A stretch of DNA of 8,311 bases from Planctomycetaceae bacterium (GCA_002685335.1 NYWY01000024.1:1-8311), one strand, 5' to 3'. Numbered from the stretch's first letter, positions 1 through 7,054 are shown. The notes: a model not told the origin generated them from the sequence alone. Program-made: numbers and translations.

Positions 1-2720
1 AATCCCCCGCCGCCGGCCCCCGGCAACTCCCACGCCGCGAGATCCCGGGCGTGACCCGCCGCGATCGCATCGATCCGAGGATTGGTCGCCGCCGGATCGA
101 ACGCTCTCTTCAACCGCCAGTATTCCGCGAGACGTCGAGTGAACTCGTCGATGTCACCGCTCCGGATCGCCGAGGCCATCGCTTCCGCCCCGTCCTTCAA
201 CCGGCCGATGATTCGAACCGCCCCACGCTCCCGGGTGAGGTAGCGACCCACGACCTTCTCCAGAATGTCCCGCGCGAGTCGCTGCTCGCCCGAATAGAGA
301 AGAATCGCGCGGGCTTCGATCGCCTGCAGAAATTCCGAGGGAGCCGCGAGTGATTCGACCACCGGTCGCTGGCTCGGGCCCGGCGAGGTCCGCGCGATCT
401 TCAAGCCACCATGAATCCCTCCGACCTGGTCCTGCCAACCACCTCGGGTGGTCATCATCTGCTCCAACGCACTCGTCCGCTCGATGATCGACGCCCCATC
501 GATGCCATCACCGAAAAGTCGCTCCAGGCAGGCGAGCACCGTCGCCCCGAGGATGGAGCTGGTGCCCATTCCAGACCCTTTCGGCACCGCCGAGTGCAGG
601 GTGAGCACCACCCCTCCTCCGAGTCGCTCCAATCGTCGGCGAAGACTGCTCCGGGGGTCCGAGGGCGTCACCCCGGCCAGGCGGAGGGCCATCCGAGGCA
701 GGGTCGTCCAGTCCGCGGGATCCCCGGGAGCATGAAGCTGACGGGTGTTGGTGAACACCCGACTCGATCCAAGATCCACGCTGTGCACCACGATCTTCGG
801 TTCATCAAGACGCTTCGAGAATGCCTGGATCGGCGGCTTGCCATGAAGCAGCACCGCGGCGTTCACCACCGTTCCACCATGGTCGACGCACATCGGCGGG
901 GTATCGCTCCATCCGCCTGCCAGATCGATCCGGACCGGCGCGGTGCACCAGACCGCTTGATCCGGAAGCACGGTCGCCGGACGATCATCCGACGCGGGTT
1001 CGATCGGCGCGGCGATCAGATCTCCGACCCGGGCCAGTGCCCGACTCAGGTCGTCGTCCCTTCGATCATCACCCCCACGCTCGGCGAACCGACTCGCCGC
1101 GGCCGCCAGTCTCGCCCCCTCCAGATGATCGGACGCGGCATCCGAACTCCGTCGAAGCTCGGATGCGACCGACCGGGCGACCGAGCCGTCCAGACGATCC
1201 GCGATGGCTCCCACGGGAACATCCGGACGCCGACGAATCAGATCCGCTCCTTCGGATTCAAGTCGGGCCTGCTCCCATCGATCCCGATGAGCCAGCAGTC
1301 GCGGCACGTCCAGCCGTCCCAGGGCCTCGACCAGGGACCACCGAGTCCCTCGCGTCGCCCGCGGTCCTTCGCGAAGCGTTCGGAGGGCATGCGCGAGACT
1401 CGAGCCCACGGAACCGATCGACCACAGTCTCGCTTCCCGCAGCGTGCCACCGGGCTCCACGAATTCCTCGGGCGAACCCGTCCGGTCGAGGAGTGATCGC
1501 CCGCCCAGAGTGCCGCCCGCATCGATCGGCGTCTTGAAATCGTCTCGTTCGTGATGTGCGACCACCAACCAGCGGCCTCGATCCCGCCGATCCCGAATCG
1601 GAAGGGCGAGGACGCATTCACCCCGTCGAAGTTCCAACCGCGTGTTCGCGGAGATCCCGGTCACGAGATTGCGGCCGATCGATCGAATTCGTTCGTCATC
1701 ACCGTCGCGCCCCGAGTCGCGGACGAGATCGAGGTACTCCGGCGTGGTTCCCGGATGCAGGAAGGATCGCCCTCGATCCGTCTCCACCCGAAACTCCATG
1801 CCTCGGACGCCGCGACGCCATTCGGACAGGAGTCTTCGGCGATCCGATCCCGGCTCTCCACCCGCCACCCTGCGAAAGGTCACGGCATCGACCGCGGCTG
1901 GAATCGCCTTGAGCATCTCGTTGTAGAGTTCGATCGGTCCCGTCCGGCCGGCTCGGATTCCTGCGAGCAGTCCCGGGCCGACGACCAGGCGGCCGTTCTT
2001 CAGTGTCACGCCCGCAACCCGCAACCATCGACCGATCGATTCGGAATCAAAGGAAAGCACGCCGGTATCGACCAGCAGCATCCTTCCGCGACGCACCGCT
2101 CCGGCATCCCGGGCCTCGAGTTCATCCGGCTTCTGCAAGATGTCGCGCACGGAGCCATCGCTCGCTTTCACGTAGACCCCGTGTCGAGACCCACGCTCGA
2201 TCGATGCCGACTGGGCAACCCCCACCAGCCCGGGAAGATCAAGCCGGACTCCGTCCAGGGTCACCAGCGCATCACCGCTGGCCACCACGACTCGGGCACC
2301 TCGCGTCGCCCCGGCAAGCGAGGCGACGATCGCCTCGAGCATGGTTCCGGAACCCGGCCGGCCATCGTTCCGCGGGAATGGCATGAGAATCTTCCCCGCC
2401 GCCGCGAACGCCGGCAGCCGGCGGCTTTCACCCCCGGAATGCACCACCGCCACTCGCTTCCCATGCAGGAGCGAGGCGGGATCATCCGGACCGGTCTCCG
2501 CCGCGAAATGTCGGGCGGCTTGAAAACCGGCCTCGAGCGTCGCGCCCCCGGAACCGACCCGGCGCCCACCGGGATCCGGCACCACGAGAAGATCCCGGGC
2601 CGCCACCAGCCCGTCTTCGACCATCCGACCGACGACGTGACGGTAGATCTCGGCCTGCCGGGCATCCGAAGCGGTCAGGACCAGAAGGTCGAACGGGGGC
2701 GGATCATGAAACGCCGTCAT
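1..2720 (-). CDS. fkp: Bifunctional L-fucokinase / L-fucose-1-P guanylyltransferase (Fkp type), C-terminus cut by window edge
   Basis: The frame is open from an ATG at 2720-2718 to the left edge: 906 codons and no stop. Known Fkp of Bacteroides fragilis is 949 residues, so roughly 45 are missing. It makes GDP-L-fucose from free L-fucose in two cytoplasmic steps: ATP-dependent phosphorylation at C1, then GTP-dependent nucleotidyl transfer. Seen in the N-terminal pyrophosphorylase half: GSGGATL (56-62), HSGGESRRLP (94-103) followed by GKILMPFP (109-116), ASGD (147-150), and HGVYV...LQKP (180-198). Seen in the C-terminal GHMP kinase half: APVRIDLAGGWSDTPP (594-609), the ATP loop VPKGSGMGTSSILG (712-725), RGGWQDQVGG (759-768), and LPGAGGGG (899-906), the third GHMP motif, exactly at the window edge. 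These match Fkp motifs in order. No clear Shine-Dalgarno precedes the start. The gene is divergent from a fucose-type mutarotase. A heptose kinase is unlikely because the N-terminal half is the fucose pyrophosphorylase type. Confidence 0.93.
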   Translation of the reverse strand, partial: MTAFHDPPPFDLLVLTASDARQAEIYRHVVGRMVEDGLVAARDLLVVPDPGGRRVGSGGATLEAGFQAARHFAAETGPDDPASLLHGKRVAVVHSGGESRRLPAFAAAGKILMPFPRNDGRPGSGTMLEAIVASLAGATRGARVVVASGDALVTLDGVRLDLPGLVGVAQSASIERGSRHGVYVKASDGSVRDILQKPDELEARDAGAVRRGRMLLVDTGVLSFDSESIGRWLRVAGVTLKNGRLVVGPGLLAGIRAGRTGPIELYNEMLKAIPAAVDAVTFRRVAGGEPGSDRRRLLSEWRRGVRGMEFRVETDRGRSFLHPGTTPEYLDLVRDSGRDGDDERIRSIGRNLVTGISANTRLELRRGECVLALPIRDRRDRGRWLVVAHHERDDFKTPIDAGGTLGGRSLLDRTGSPEEFVEPGGTLREARLWSIGSVGSSLAHALRTLREGPRATRGTRWSLVEALGRLDVPRLLAHRDRWEQARLESEGADLIRRRPDVPVGAIADRLDGSVARSVASELRRSSDAASDHLEGARLAAAASRFAERGGDDRRDDDLSRALARVGDLIAAPIEPASDDRPATVLPDQAVWCTAPVRIDLAGGWSDTPPMCVDHGGTVVNAAVLLHGKPPIQAFSKRLDEPKIVVHSVDLGSSRVFTNTRQLHAPGDPADWTTLPRMALRLAGVTPSDPRSSLRRRLERLGGGVVLTLHSAVPKGSGMGTSSILGATVLACLERLFGDGIDGASIIERTSALEQMMTTRGGWQDQVGGIHGGLKIARTSPGPSQRPVVESLAAPSEFLQAIEARAILLYSGEQRLARDILEKVVGRYLTRERGAVRIIGRLKDGAEAMASAIRSGDIDEFTRRLAEYWRLKRAFDPAATNPRIDAIAAGHARDLAAWELPGAGGGG

Positions 2721-2800
2721 GTTCCCGATGCTACCCGTTCGATCTCCATGCTCCAGCGGGTTCGCCGTATCCTGCGGGGTCCCGATCCCCGGAATCAATC

Positions 2801-3151
2801 GTGAAGACCTTCGCACAGGCCCTTGATCTCGTCGACGACCCCCTCCGCATCGCGGAATACGAGCGTCATCACCGGGAGGCCTGGCCCGAGGTGATCCACG
2901 GTCTTCGATCCATCGGGATCCGCGATCTTCGGATCTGGCGGACCGGCACCCGTCTCTTCATGACGCTCCAGGTACCGGAAGATTTCAATCCGGCCCACGA
3001 CTATCAGTCCTACGCCGAGGATCCCCGGTGCCGGGCGTGGGATGAACTCATGCGGGACTACCAACGGCGGGTCCCTTCCGCCGACCCCAGCGACGGTGGC
3101 TGGTGGACGCCGATGACCGAGATCTTCAACCTCGAGGAGCAGGATCAATGA
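2801..3151 (+). CDS. L-rhamnose mutarotase-family protein, probably L-fucose mutarotase
   Basis: A 116-residue protein starting at GTG (2801). This start gives the usual N-terminus of the family (about 105-115 residues) and no ATG lies nearby. The family interconverts alpha and beta anomers of 6-deoxy sugars in the cytoplasm. Seen: Y20-x3-H24-x3-W28-P29-E30, the family signature; H24 aligns with the catalytic His of E. coli RhaM. GTRLFMTLQ (49-57) and a C-terminal GGWW...IFNL segment are also present. The pattern LDLVDDP near the start together with GTRLFM resembles the RhaM-fold proteins found in L-fucose clusters more than E. coli RhaM. The divergent fkp gene supports fucose as substrate. 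Its TGA overlaps the next gene's ATG in an ATGA junction, so the two are probably translationally coupled. Family assignment is firm; sugar specificity is inferred. Confidence 0.88.
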   Translation: MKTFAQALDLVDDPLRIAEYERHHREAWPEVIHGLRSIGIRDLRIWRTGTRLFMTLQVPEDFNPAHDYQSYAEDPRCRAWDELMRDYQRRVPSADPSDGGWWTPMTEIFNLEEQDQ

Positions 3152-3849
3152 CCGATCAGAATCCTTCGAAGACCGAACCTCGTCCGCTGATCTCCGCTCG
3201 CAGCTCCGCTCGGCGCCCCCTGCTCGGAAGAGGCCTTCTGATCGCCGGCGTCGTGCTGGCGGCCACCGGTCTGGTCATGGCGGCGGTCACCCCGTGGTCG
3301 GAACTCTCCGATCTTCGAGTCAGCATGCAGAAGCGGGTGGCCAACCAGACCCCGATGCGTTTCATCGCCCCGGGCGATGCCACCTTCGATCTCCCGCAGG
3401 GGCGGATCTTCGTGGCCTACCTCACCGATACCGAACTGGACGGGACTCGGTATCTCGCCTCTTCCGAACTGGTTTTCGAACTCACGGTCACCGATGCCCA
3501 GGGCAGCGTCATGGAGATCGAGTACGAAACCACCCAGCGGGCGAACCTTCCGTCCTCCCGTCCCGGAAAACCATCCACTGCGGTGCTGGTGGGCGCCGTG
3601 ACGATCCCCAAGCCGGGCCCCTACGACATCACGCTCATCCTCGGAAGGAACGAATCGAGTTCCGCGGTCGCCGACGTCTTCCTGGTCCAGGAAGACGAGA
3701 TCGAGACGCTGAACGAAGCATTCCGTCCGGTACTCGCCGCCTTCTGCGGCCTGGGAGGCGGCGGTTTCCTGTTGCTGCTCGGGGGAATCACCGTGTGGCT
3801 CGAGAAGCGAGCCCGCCTCGCCGCCGCGATCCGGTACGAGGTTCACTGA
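3148..3849 (+). CDS. Two-pass membrane protein with a large extracytoplasmic domain, function unknown
   Basis: 233 residues. I chose the ATG at 3148 because GAGGAG (3134-3139) sits 8 bases upstream and the ATG overlaps the mutarotase stop by four bases; an in-frame upstream ATG at 3103 would lie deep inside the mutarotase gene. Seen: a basic, Ser/Arg-rich cytoplasmic N-tail (1-28), a hydrophobic segment (about 29-48), a polar beta-rich stretch of about 140 residues (50-190), a second Gly/Leu-rich hydrophobic segment (about 194-217), and a basic C-tail (KRARLAAAIR) consistent with both ends in the cytoplasm. The middle part alternates short hydrophobic strands with turns and contains PKPGPYDITLIL, reminiscent of a beta-sandwich. 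I do not recognise the family. Its coupling to the mutarotase could mean a role linked to sugar use or simply a shared transcript. Confidence 0.85.
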   Translation: MTDQNPSKTEPRPLISARSSARRPLLGRGLLIAGVVLAATGLVMAAVTPWSELSDLRVSMQKRVANQTPMRFIAPGDATFDLPQGRIFVAYLTDTELDGTRYLASSELVFELTVTDAQGSVMEIEYETTQRANLPSSRPGKPSTAVLVGAVTIPKPGPYDITLILGRNESSSAVADVFLVQEDEIETLNEAFRPVLAAFCGLGGGGFLLLLGGITVWLEKRARLAAAIRYEVH

Positions 3850-4032
3850 CCGGCCGAAGATCCTCGCCCGAGACATCGACCACCCTGACACCTCAGGTCA
3901 CCCCACGCCGGAACGGTCGGACGACGACTTCGGGCGATGGATTCGGAACGAGCCCTGCTCGACCTCGATCTCACCCGGTACGAACCGGATCCACCGTCGC
4001 CAGATCACGGAAACCACGGGACGGGATGTGAA
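3850..4032. other. Intergenic stretch without a supported gene
   Basis: 183 bases between the plus-strand membrane protein gene and the hairpin next to the tRNA. The only plus-strand ORF with a start (ATG at 3937) encodes a short Asp/Pro/Arg-rich peptide that would run into the antisense of the tRNA, and no ribosome binding site precedes it. A small palindrome, ACCTCAGGT, lies at 3890-3898. I see nothing else here. Confidence 0.6.
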
Positions 4033-4060
4033 CGACGCCCCGCCGTGAGGCGGGGCGTCG
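4033..4060 (-). terminator. GC-rich 12-bp hairpin following tRNA-Thr, probable terminator
   Basis: Bases 4033-4044 (CGACGCCCCGCC) pair perfectly with 4049-4060 (GGCGGGGCGTCG) around a four-base loop, GTGA on the plus strand. On the minus strand the hairpin begins two bases after the tRNA 3' end and is followed by TTCACATCCC, so there is no real T-tract. It lies between convergent transcripts and may stop both, or act mainly as a 3' processing or stability structure. Confidence 0.6.
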
Positions 4061-4062
4061 GA

Positions 4063-4135
4063 AGCCACCAACCGGACTTGAACCGGTGACCTAAGCTTTA
4101 CGAAAGCTTCGCTCTACCAACTGAGCTATGGTGGC
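4063..4135 (-). tRNA. tRNA-Thr (anticodon CGU)
   Basis: A 73-nt cloverleaf can be laid out completely. The acceptor GCCACCA pairs with TGGTGGC over 7 bp, and the D arm is GCTC/GAGC. The anticodon arm AAGCT/AGCTT encloses loop TTCGTAA, giving anticodon CGT. The variable loop is AGGTC, and the T arm ACCGG/CCGGT encloses loop TTCAAGT. It reads the threonine codon ACG. The discriminator base is T and no CCA is encoded, so the 3' CCA must be added after transcription. It follows the 735-codon gene on the same strand, 57 bases after that gene's stop. Confidence 0.97.
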
Positions 4136-4138
4136 GGT

Positions 4139-4182
4139 GATCATTGCCTCGAGCATCCAACGGGCCTCCCCGGTGAATGATC
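4139..4182. repeat. Short inverted repeat after the exported repeat-protein gene
   Basis: GATCATT (4139-4145) and AATGATC (4176-4182) are perfect inverted copies separated by 30 bases. They lie between the stop of the 735-codon gene and the tRNA 5' end. They could form the base of a loose hairpin at the 3' end of that transcript. There is no T-tract, so terminator function is doubtful. Confidence 0.3.
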
Positions 4183-4192
4183 GGCGGTGAAA

Positions 4193-6400
4193 TCAGCCTT
4201 CAGTGATCAGGCTGACCGCTTCATCCGTGGGGAGATCGAGTGAACCGTAGAGACGACCCGCGGCATCGGCGATGCCTGCGTTGCCGCCGGCTCCGGCATT
4301 GGCCGCGATGAGTCGCCGAAGCGCCTCGCTCTGTCGAGCATCGACCCGGGATCCGAACGAGCGGGCGTTGGACGCCGCTCGGTCCAGAAGGGCGATCTGC
4401 TCGCTGGCGTTGTTGGAGGCGAGCGCCGCATCCATGAGGGCTCGCTGAGCACGTTCGGTTCCGATCAGGGCGACCACATCGGCGACCAACAGTCGCATGC
4501 CGCCGGAAATCGTCCCCATGGCTTCGAGCAGGGCGGGCTCCGCGTCGTCGACCTTGTAGACCGAGCCTTCCGCCCGAGCGATGGTGGCCAGAGTCTGAAG
4601 GGCGTTCCGGGTGTAGGTCATCGCATCGACTTCCGTCATGCGACCCCCCGAGGCCACCTTCATGAGTCGATCGACCGTGATGCCGAACTGTTCGTCGGTT
4701 CCGGCCCCATCCCAGCTCACGGTGGCTCGATCTTCCGTGAACTCCCGGTCGAGGCGGATACCGTCGATCGAGTTGGAGACGAGGAGCACGGGCGTGGCAC
4801 CGGTCCGGGCGAAGGACCGAACCCGACCCACGGTTTCCACCGCGTTGGGAACGGATTCCTGAACGATGATCAGGTCGATTCCGTTTCCACGGTTGATTTC
4901 GGCTTCAAGCTCGTAGAAGTCACCACCGGCGGCGACGACTCGGAAACCCGCGGACTTCAACATGGCGGCAAAGCGGTTTCGATCCTCTTCGCTGGACGCG
5001 ACGACCGCCGCGAACGACTGGTTCCCCGCGCGAACCGCCGAAGCGAGCAGCGGTACGACCTGGCCGTCACCCGCGAACGCGGAGGACGGGAGGGCCGAGC
5101 CGAGGACGAGGGCGGCGTCGTACTGAACCCGTCGATCGGGGTACAGGAGGCACTCGAGCAACGGCGAACGGCCACCGGCAGCGAACATGCTGCCTCGGCC
5201 GACGGTATGTCCAAGGGCTTCGATCGCATCACGCACCAGGGCGGTGTCGTCGGCGTCGATCGCCATGGCGAGCACGTCGCGACAGATCGAACTGCCGGAG
5301 GCGGTGGCGAAGAACTGCGGCGAATAGGTCGAGTCGGCTTCAAACGGATCGGACTCGTCGCTTCCCAACTGGTTCTCGCGCCGAAGGTCCGCGGCGACGA
5401 AGGTCGACAGGGCCATTCGATTGGTCGGCTCGGCTTCCAACGCCGCCCGGGAGCAACGCATGGCCATCACCTGACTGAAGATCGAGGTGGGCACCGGCGT
5501 CGGGACGAGTCCCGAGTGAGCCCCGTAACTCCAGACGATGTTCTCGGAATCGCCGGGATAGGCGACGAGCGACTGATCCTCGGCGAAGAACTTGCGACCG
5601 AGCGCGGTGTAGGCGGCGGCGATGTCGGTGGACGTACCTCCGAGACGACGGAACGCGACGTTGGCCGCGTCCCGGACTTCGGGGGTCGTGCGGCGGTCAT
5701 TCGCCACATCCAGCAGGAACGGGATGGCCGTGGGCCAGCCGATCGCGGAGAGGATCCGGCAGACCTTGGCCTGGACGATCGGTGAAAGTTCGGGGAGTGC
5801 GGCACAGAGCGGAAGAACCGCCTGCCGCTTGATCTCTTCGAGCACTTCGGTGACGCGGAGTTCCGCCTCGGGACTCTTGGTGGTGACCAGCGTCTCCAGA
5901 AGTTCGGGGACCGCGTACTCGCCGGCTTCGACCAATCGTCGGCGGCCCATCAACTGCGAGCGAAGGGAACCATCCAGCATGCCGATCGCTTCGCGGATTC
6001 GATCCTGGTTGCGAGCGAGATCGTCGCGTCCTTTTTCGAGGCGGTTCTCGAAATTGGTGACCATCGGGCCGACGCCGCTCATGCCGCGGCCTCGCGTGAG
6101 TGCCCGCTCGACCTTGTCGTTGAGGTTGTTCTCGCGAACGATCTCTGCGATCTCGGCATCGGTGGTGCCGGATTCCATGAGCTTCTGGGCGGCCGCCTCG
6201 GCGAGGTCCGGCTTTGCGATCAGCAGGTAGTGGAGGAAGTCCTCGACCAACTGCGTGGGGTTCGTCGCAGCGTCCTGCACCAGCAGGTGACTCGATGAAG
6301 CGGCAGTAGCCGTCAGCGGCGCGATACCGGCGACGATGACGCCACCAACCGCGATCGAGCGAAGAAGTCCAGCGGTGGTGGTGCGGGAGTTGCGAGCCAT
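4193..6400 (-). CDS. Exported HEAT-like repeat protein with a degenerate receiver-like domain
   Basis: 735 residues, ATG at 6400-6398, preceded by GAGGAA (6412-6407) with six bases between. Seen: a signal peptide with basic N-region and hydrophobic core (SIAVGGVIVAGIAPLTATA, about 15-33), so the protein is probably exported. Residues 46-140 are helical and charged. About 157-255 and 411-457 form amphipathic helix pairs of the HEAT/PBS-lyase kind (for example AVPELLETL, AIPFLLDVA, EVRDAANVAFRRLG). Residues about 461-585 follow the alternating strand/helix order of a response-regulator receiver: FAAVVASSEED, LKSAGFRVV, GIDLIIVQES, TPVLLVSNS. The acidic pocket and phosphoacceptor Asp are replaced (Q514 where Asp is expected). 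The last 150 residues are Ala-rich helices. I know no experimentally defined function. A scaffold or regulatory role in the periplasm is a guess. The following tRNA is on the same strand. Confidence 0.88.
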   Translation of the reverse strand: MARNSRTTTAGLLRSIAVGGVIVAGIAPLTATAASSSHLLVQDAATNPTQLVEDFLHYLLIAKPDLAEAAAQKLMESGTTDAEIAEIVRENNLNDKVERALTRGRGMSGVGPMVTNFENRLEKGRDDLARNQDRIREAIGMLDGSLRSQLMGRRRLVEAGEYAVPELLETLVTTKSPEAELRVTEVLEEIKRQAVLPLCAALPELSPIVQAKVCRILSAIGWPTAIPFLLDVANDRRTTPEVRDAANVAFRRLGGTSTDIAAAYTALGRKFFAEDQSLVAYPGDSENIVWSYGAHSGLVPTPVPTSIFSQVMAMRCSRAALEAEPTNRMALSTFVAADLRRENQLGSDESDPFEADSTYSPQFFATASGSSICRDVLAMAIDADDTALVRDAIEALGHTVGRGSMFAAGGRSPLLECLLYPDRRVQYDAALVLGSALPSSAFAGDGQVVPLLASAVRAGNQSFAAVVASSEEDRNRFAAMLKSAGFRVVAAGGDFYELEAEINRGNGIDLIIVQESVPNAVETVGRVRSFARTGATPVLLVSNSIDGIRLDREFTEDRATVSWDGAGTDEQFGITVDRLMKVASGGRMTEVDAMTYTRNALQTLATIARAEGSVYKVDDAEPALLEAMGTISGGMRLLVADVVALIGTERAQRALMDAALASNNASEQIALLDRAASNARSFGSRVDARQSEALRRLIAANAGAGGNAGIADAAGRLYGSLDLPTDEAVSLITEG

Positions 6401-6428
6401 CGAGCGTTCCTCGGAGGGGGGGGTTGGT

Positions 6429-6443
6429 CCCGCCTTCAGCGGG
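6429..6443 (-). other. Leader hairpin in the 5' untranslated region of the repeat-protein gene
   Basis: CCCGC / GCGGG around a five-base loop, 29 bases upstream of the start codon of the minus-strand gene. A second, 6-bp hairpin (CCATCC / GGATGG, 6477-6495) and a third (CGTGGC / GCCACG, 6556-6573) lie further upstream. They may structure the leader. No riboswitch class is recognised on this strand. Confidence 0.35.
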
Positions 6444-6644
6444 AGCAGTGGACGAAAGAACGATTGTCGGCGATCACCATCCTGAAAAAGGATGGCCTTG
6501 CCTCGAATCTGAGCCCGATGCCGATCGGATGATCGGCCGCGAGCCCGTGCGGAGCCGTGGCGAGAAGGCCACGAGGGTCACCTGACGCATTTCGCAACCT
6601 CGGCGGGAAGGGTTCCGCGGGATCGCGCGACGGGTAGAACGAGA

Positions 6645-6674
6645 AGAGTACCGGGCCTCGGAAGAGGGTGTCAA
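6645..6674 (-). promoter_or_regulatory. Sigma-70-like promoter candidate for the exported repeat-protein gene
   Basis: On the minus strand a perfect TTGACA (6674-6669) is followed after 18 bases by TACTCT (6650-6645), a weak -10 matching 3 of 6 consensus bases. Transcription would start near 6638, leaving a leader of about 240 bases before the ATG at 6400. The perfect -35 is the main support. Confidence 0.4.
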
Positions 6675-6736
6675 CGGGTCCGATCATCGGCGCGGCGTCC
6701 ACAGAGCCCAGATCGGTGGAGTTGGAGGACGCCCGA

Positions 6737-6742
6737 TATACT
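6737..6742 (+). promoter_or_regulatory. Possible -10 element upstream of the B12 riboswitch
   Basis: TATACT on the plus strand, 5 of 6 to consensus, in a locally AT-rich patch within GC-rich DNA. It is placed about 55 bases before the riboswitch core, which suits a leader start near 6750. No recognisable -35 lies 17 bases upstream, so this is tentative. Confidence 0.35.
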
Positions 6743-6795
6743 TTTCGCTGGAACGGGTCCCGCGTCGTCGCGGGCGGCCTGATGCCGACCCCTCG

Positions 6796-6990
6796 GGGCG
6801 GATCAGGTCGAAGGGAAGGCGGTGAAAAACCGCCACGGACGCGCCGCCGTGACAGGTGAGGGTCGTTTGGAGACCCTCGAAGCGGGCCGAACACGCCACT
6901 GATCCCCAGGTCGTTTTCCAGCGACCGCCCACGGGAGGTCGGGAAGGCCGGTCCGCAGTACCTGGAGTCGGAAGACCTGCCCGGTCATCA
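6796..6990 (+). promoter_or_regulatory. Cobalamin (vitamin B12) riboswitch aptamer
   Basis: The conserved boxes of the class appear in order and spacing. GGGAA (6813-6817) comes first, then the GGTGAAAAACC hairpin (GGCGGT/ACCGCC, 6818-6834). Next is CGGACGCGCCGCCGTGA (6836-6852), equivalent to the consensus CGGaCCCGCCrCTGTGA. A variable hairpin follows (GAGGGTC/GACCCTC, 6858-6878), then GCCACTG (6895-6901), a hairpin GGTCG/CGACC (6909-6926), GGGAAGGC (6941-6948), and the 3' box GGAGTCGGAAGACCTGCC (6964-6981). CAGGTC (6804-6809) pairs with GACCTG (6974-6979) and closes the aptamer. The RNA is known to bind cobalamin and lower expression of the downstream gene when B12 is plentiful. The target is the secreted-protein gene starting at 7055 and the prepilin-like gene coupled to it. 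Exact aptamer ends and ligand subtype (adenosyl- or methyl/aquo-cobalamin) cannot be fixed by eye. Confidence 0.9.
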
Positions 6991-6995
6991 CCGTT

Positions 6996-7040
6996 GCCCG
7001 CTTCGGCGGGCCACTACCTGAGGCCGGCGCGATTCCGGTC
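6996..7040 (+). promoter_or_regulatory. Riboswitch expression platform with two hairpins before the start codon
   Basis: The first hairpin is GCCCGC (6996-7001), UUCG tetraloop, GCGGGC (7006-7011). The second is GGCCGG (7022-7027) paired with CCGGTC (7035-7040), one G-U pair, loop CGCGATT (7028-7034). Its loop bases CGCG can pair with CGCG (6840-6843) in the aptamer hairpin loop ACGCGCCG, which would be the L5-L13 kissing contact typical of this class. The second hairpin ends 14 bases before the ATG, next to the only weak ribosome-binding match (GGA, 7044-7046). No T-tract follows, so control is more likely translational than by termination. Confidence 0.55.
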
Positions 7041-7054
7041 CTTGGAATCCATTC

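Larger units (their letters stand above)
6401..7054. other. 654-base divergent regulatory region
   Basis: This gene-free stretch separates the minus-strand exported repeat-protein gene from the plus-strand B12-controlled operon. It holds the minus-strand promoter candidate and structured leader (6401-6674), and the plus-strand -10 candidate, riboswitch and expression platform (6737-7040). Open frames here overlap the riboswitch or its antisense and have Arg/Pro-rich products unlike real proteins. A run of eight G (6416-6423) lies close to the minus-strand start. Confidence 0.7.

Noticed and set aside
411..1496. Long plus-strand open frame across the left region
   Set aside because: Its Arg/Pro/His-rich product is antisense to the clearly homologous Fkp reading frame, which carries all family motifs in order.
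2721..2800. Divergent promoters between fkp and the mutarotase
   Set aside because: The 80-base gap must carry them if the genes are separately transcribed, but I found no convincing -35/-10 pair on either strand.
3886..3900. Palindrome TGACACCTCAGGTCA as an operator
   Set aside because: It is short and isolated, lies after the last gene of its transcript, and has no second copy or promoter nearby.
3854..4048. Plus-strand frame with codon-like GC pattern ending in the hairpin loop
   Set aside because: No ATG, GTG or TTG start exists in this frame between the preceding in-frame stop and this stretch.
3937..4089. Small plus-strand ORF of about 50 codons after the membrane protein gene
   Set aside because: It has no ribosome binding site and no recognisable product, and it ends inside the antisense of the tRNA and through the hairpin.
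6436..6894. Minus-strand ORF of 152 codons in the intergenic region
   Set aside because: It is antisense to half of the cobalamin riboswitch, has low-complexity composition, and lacks a ribosome binding site.
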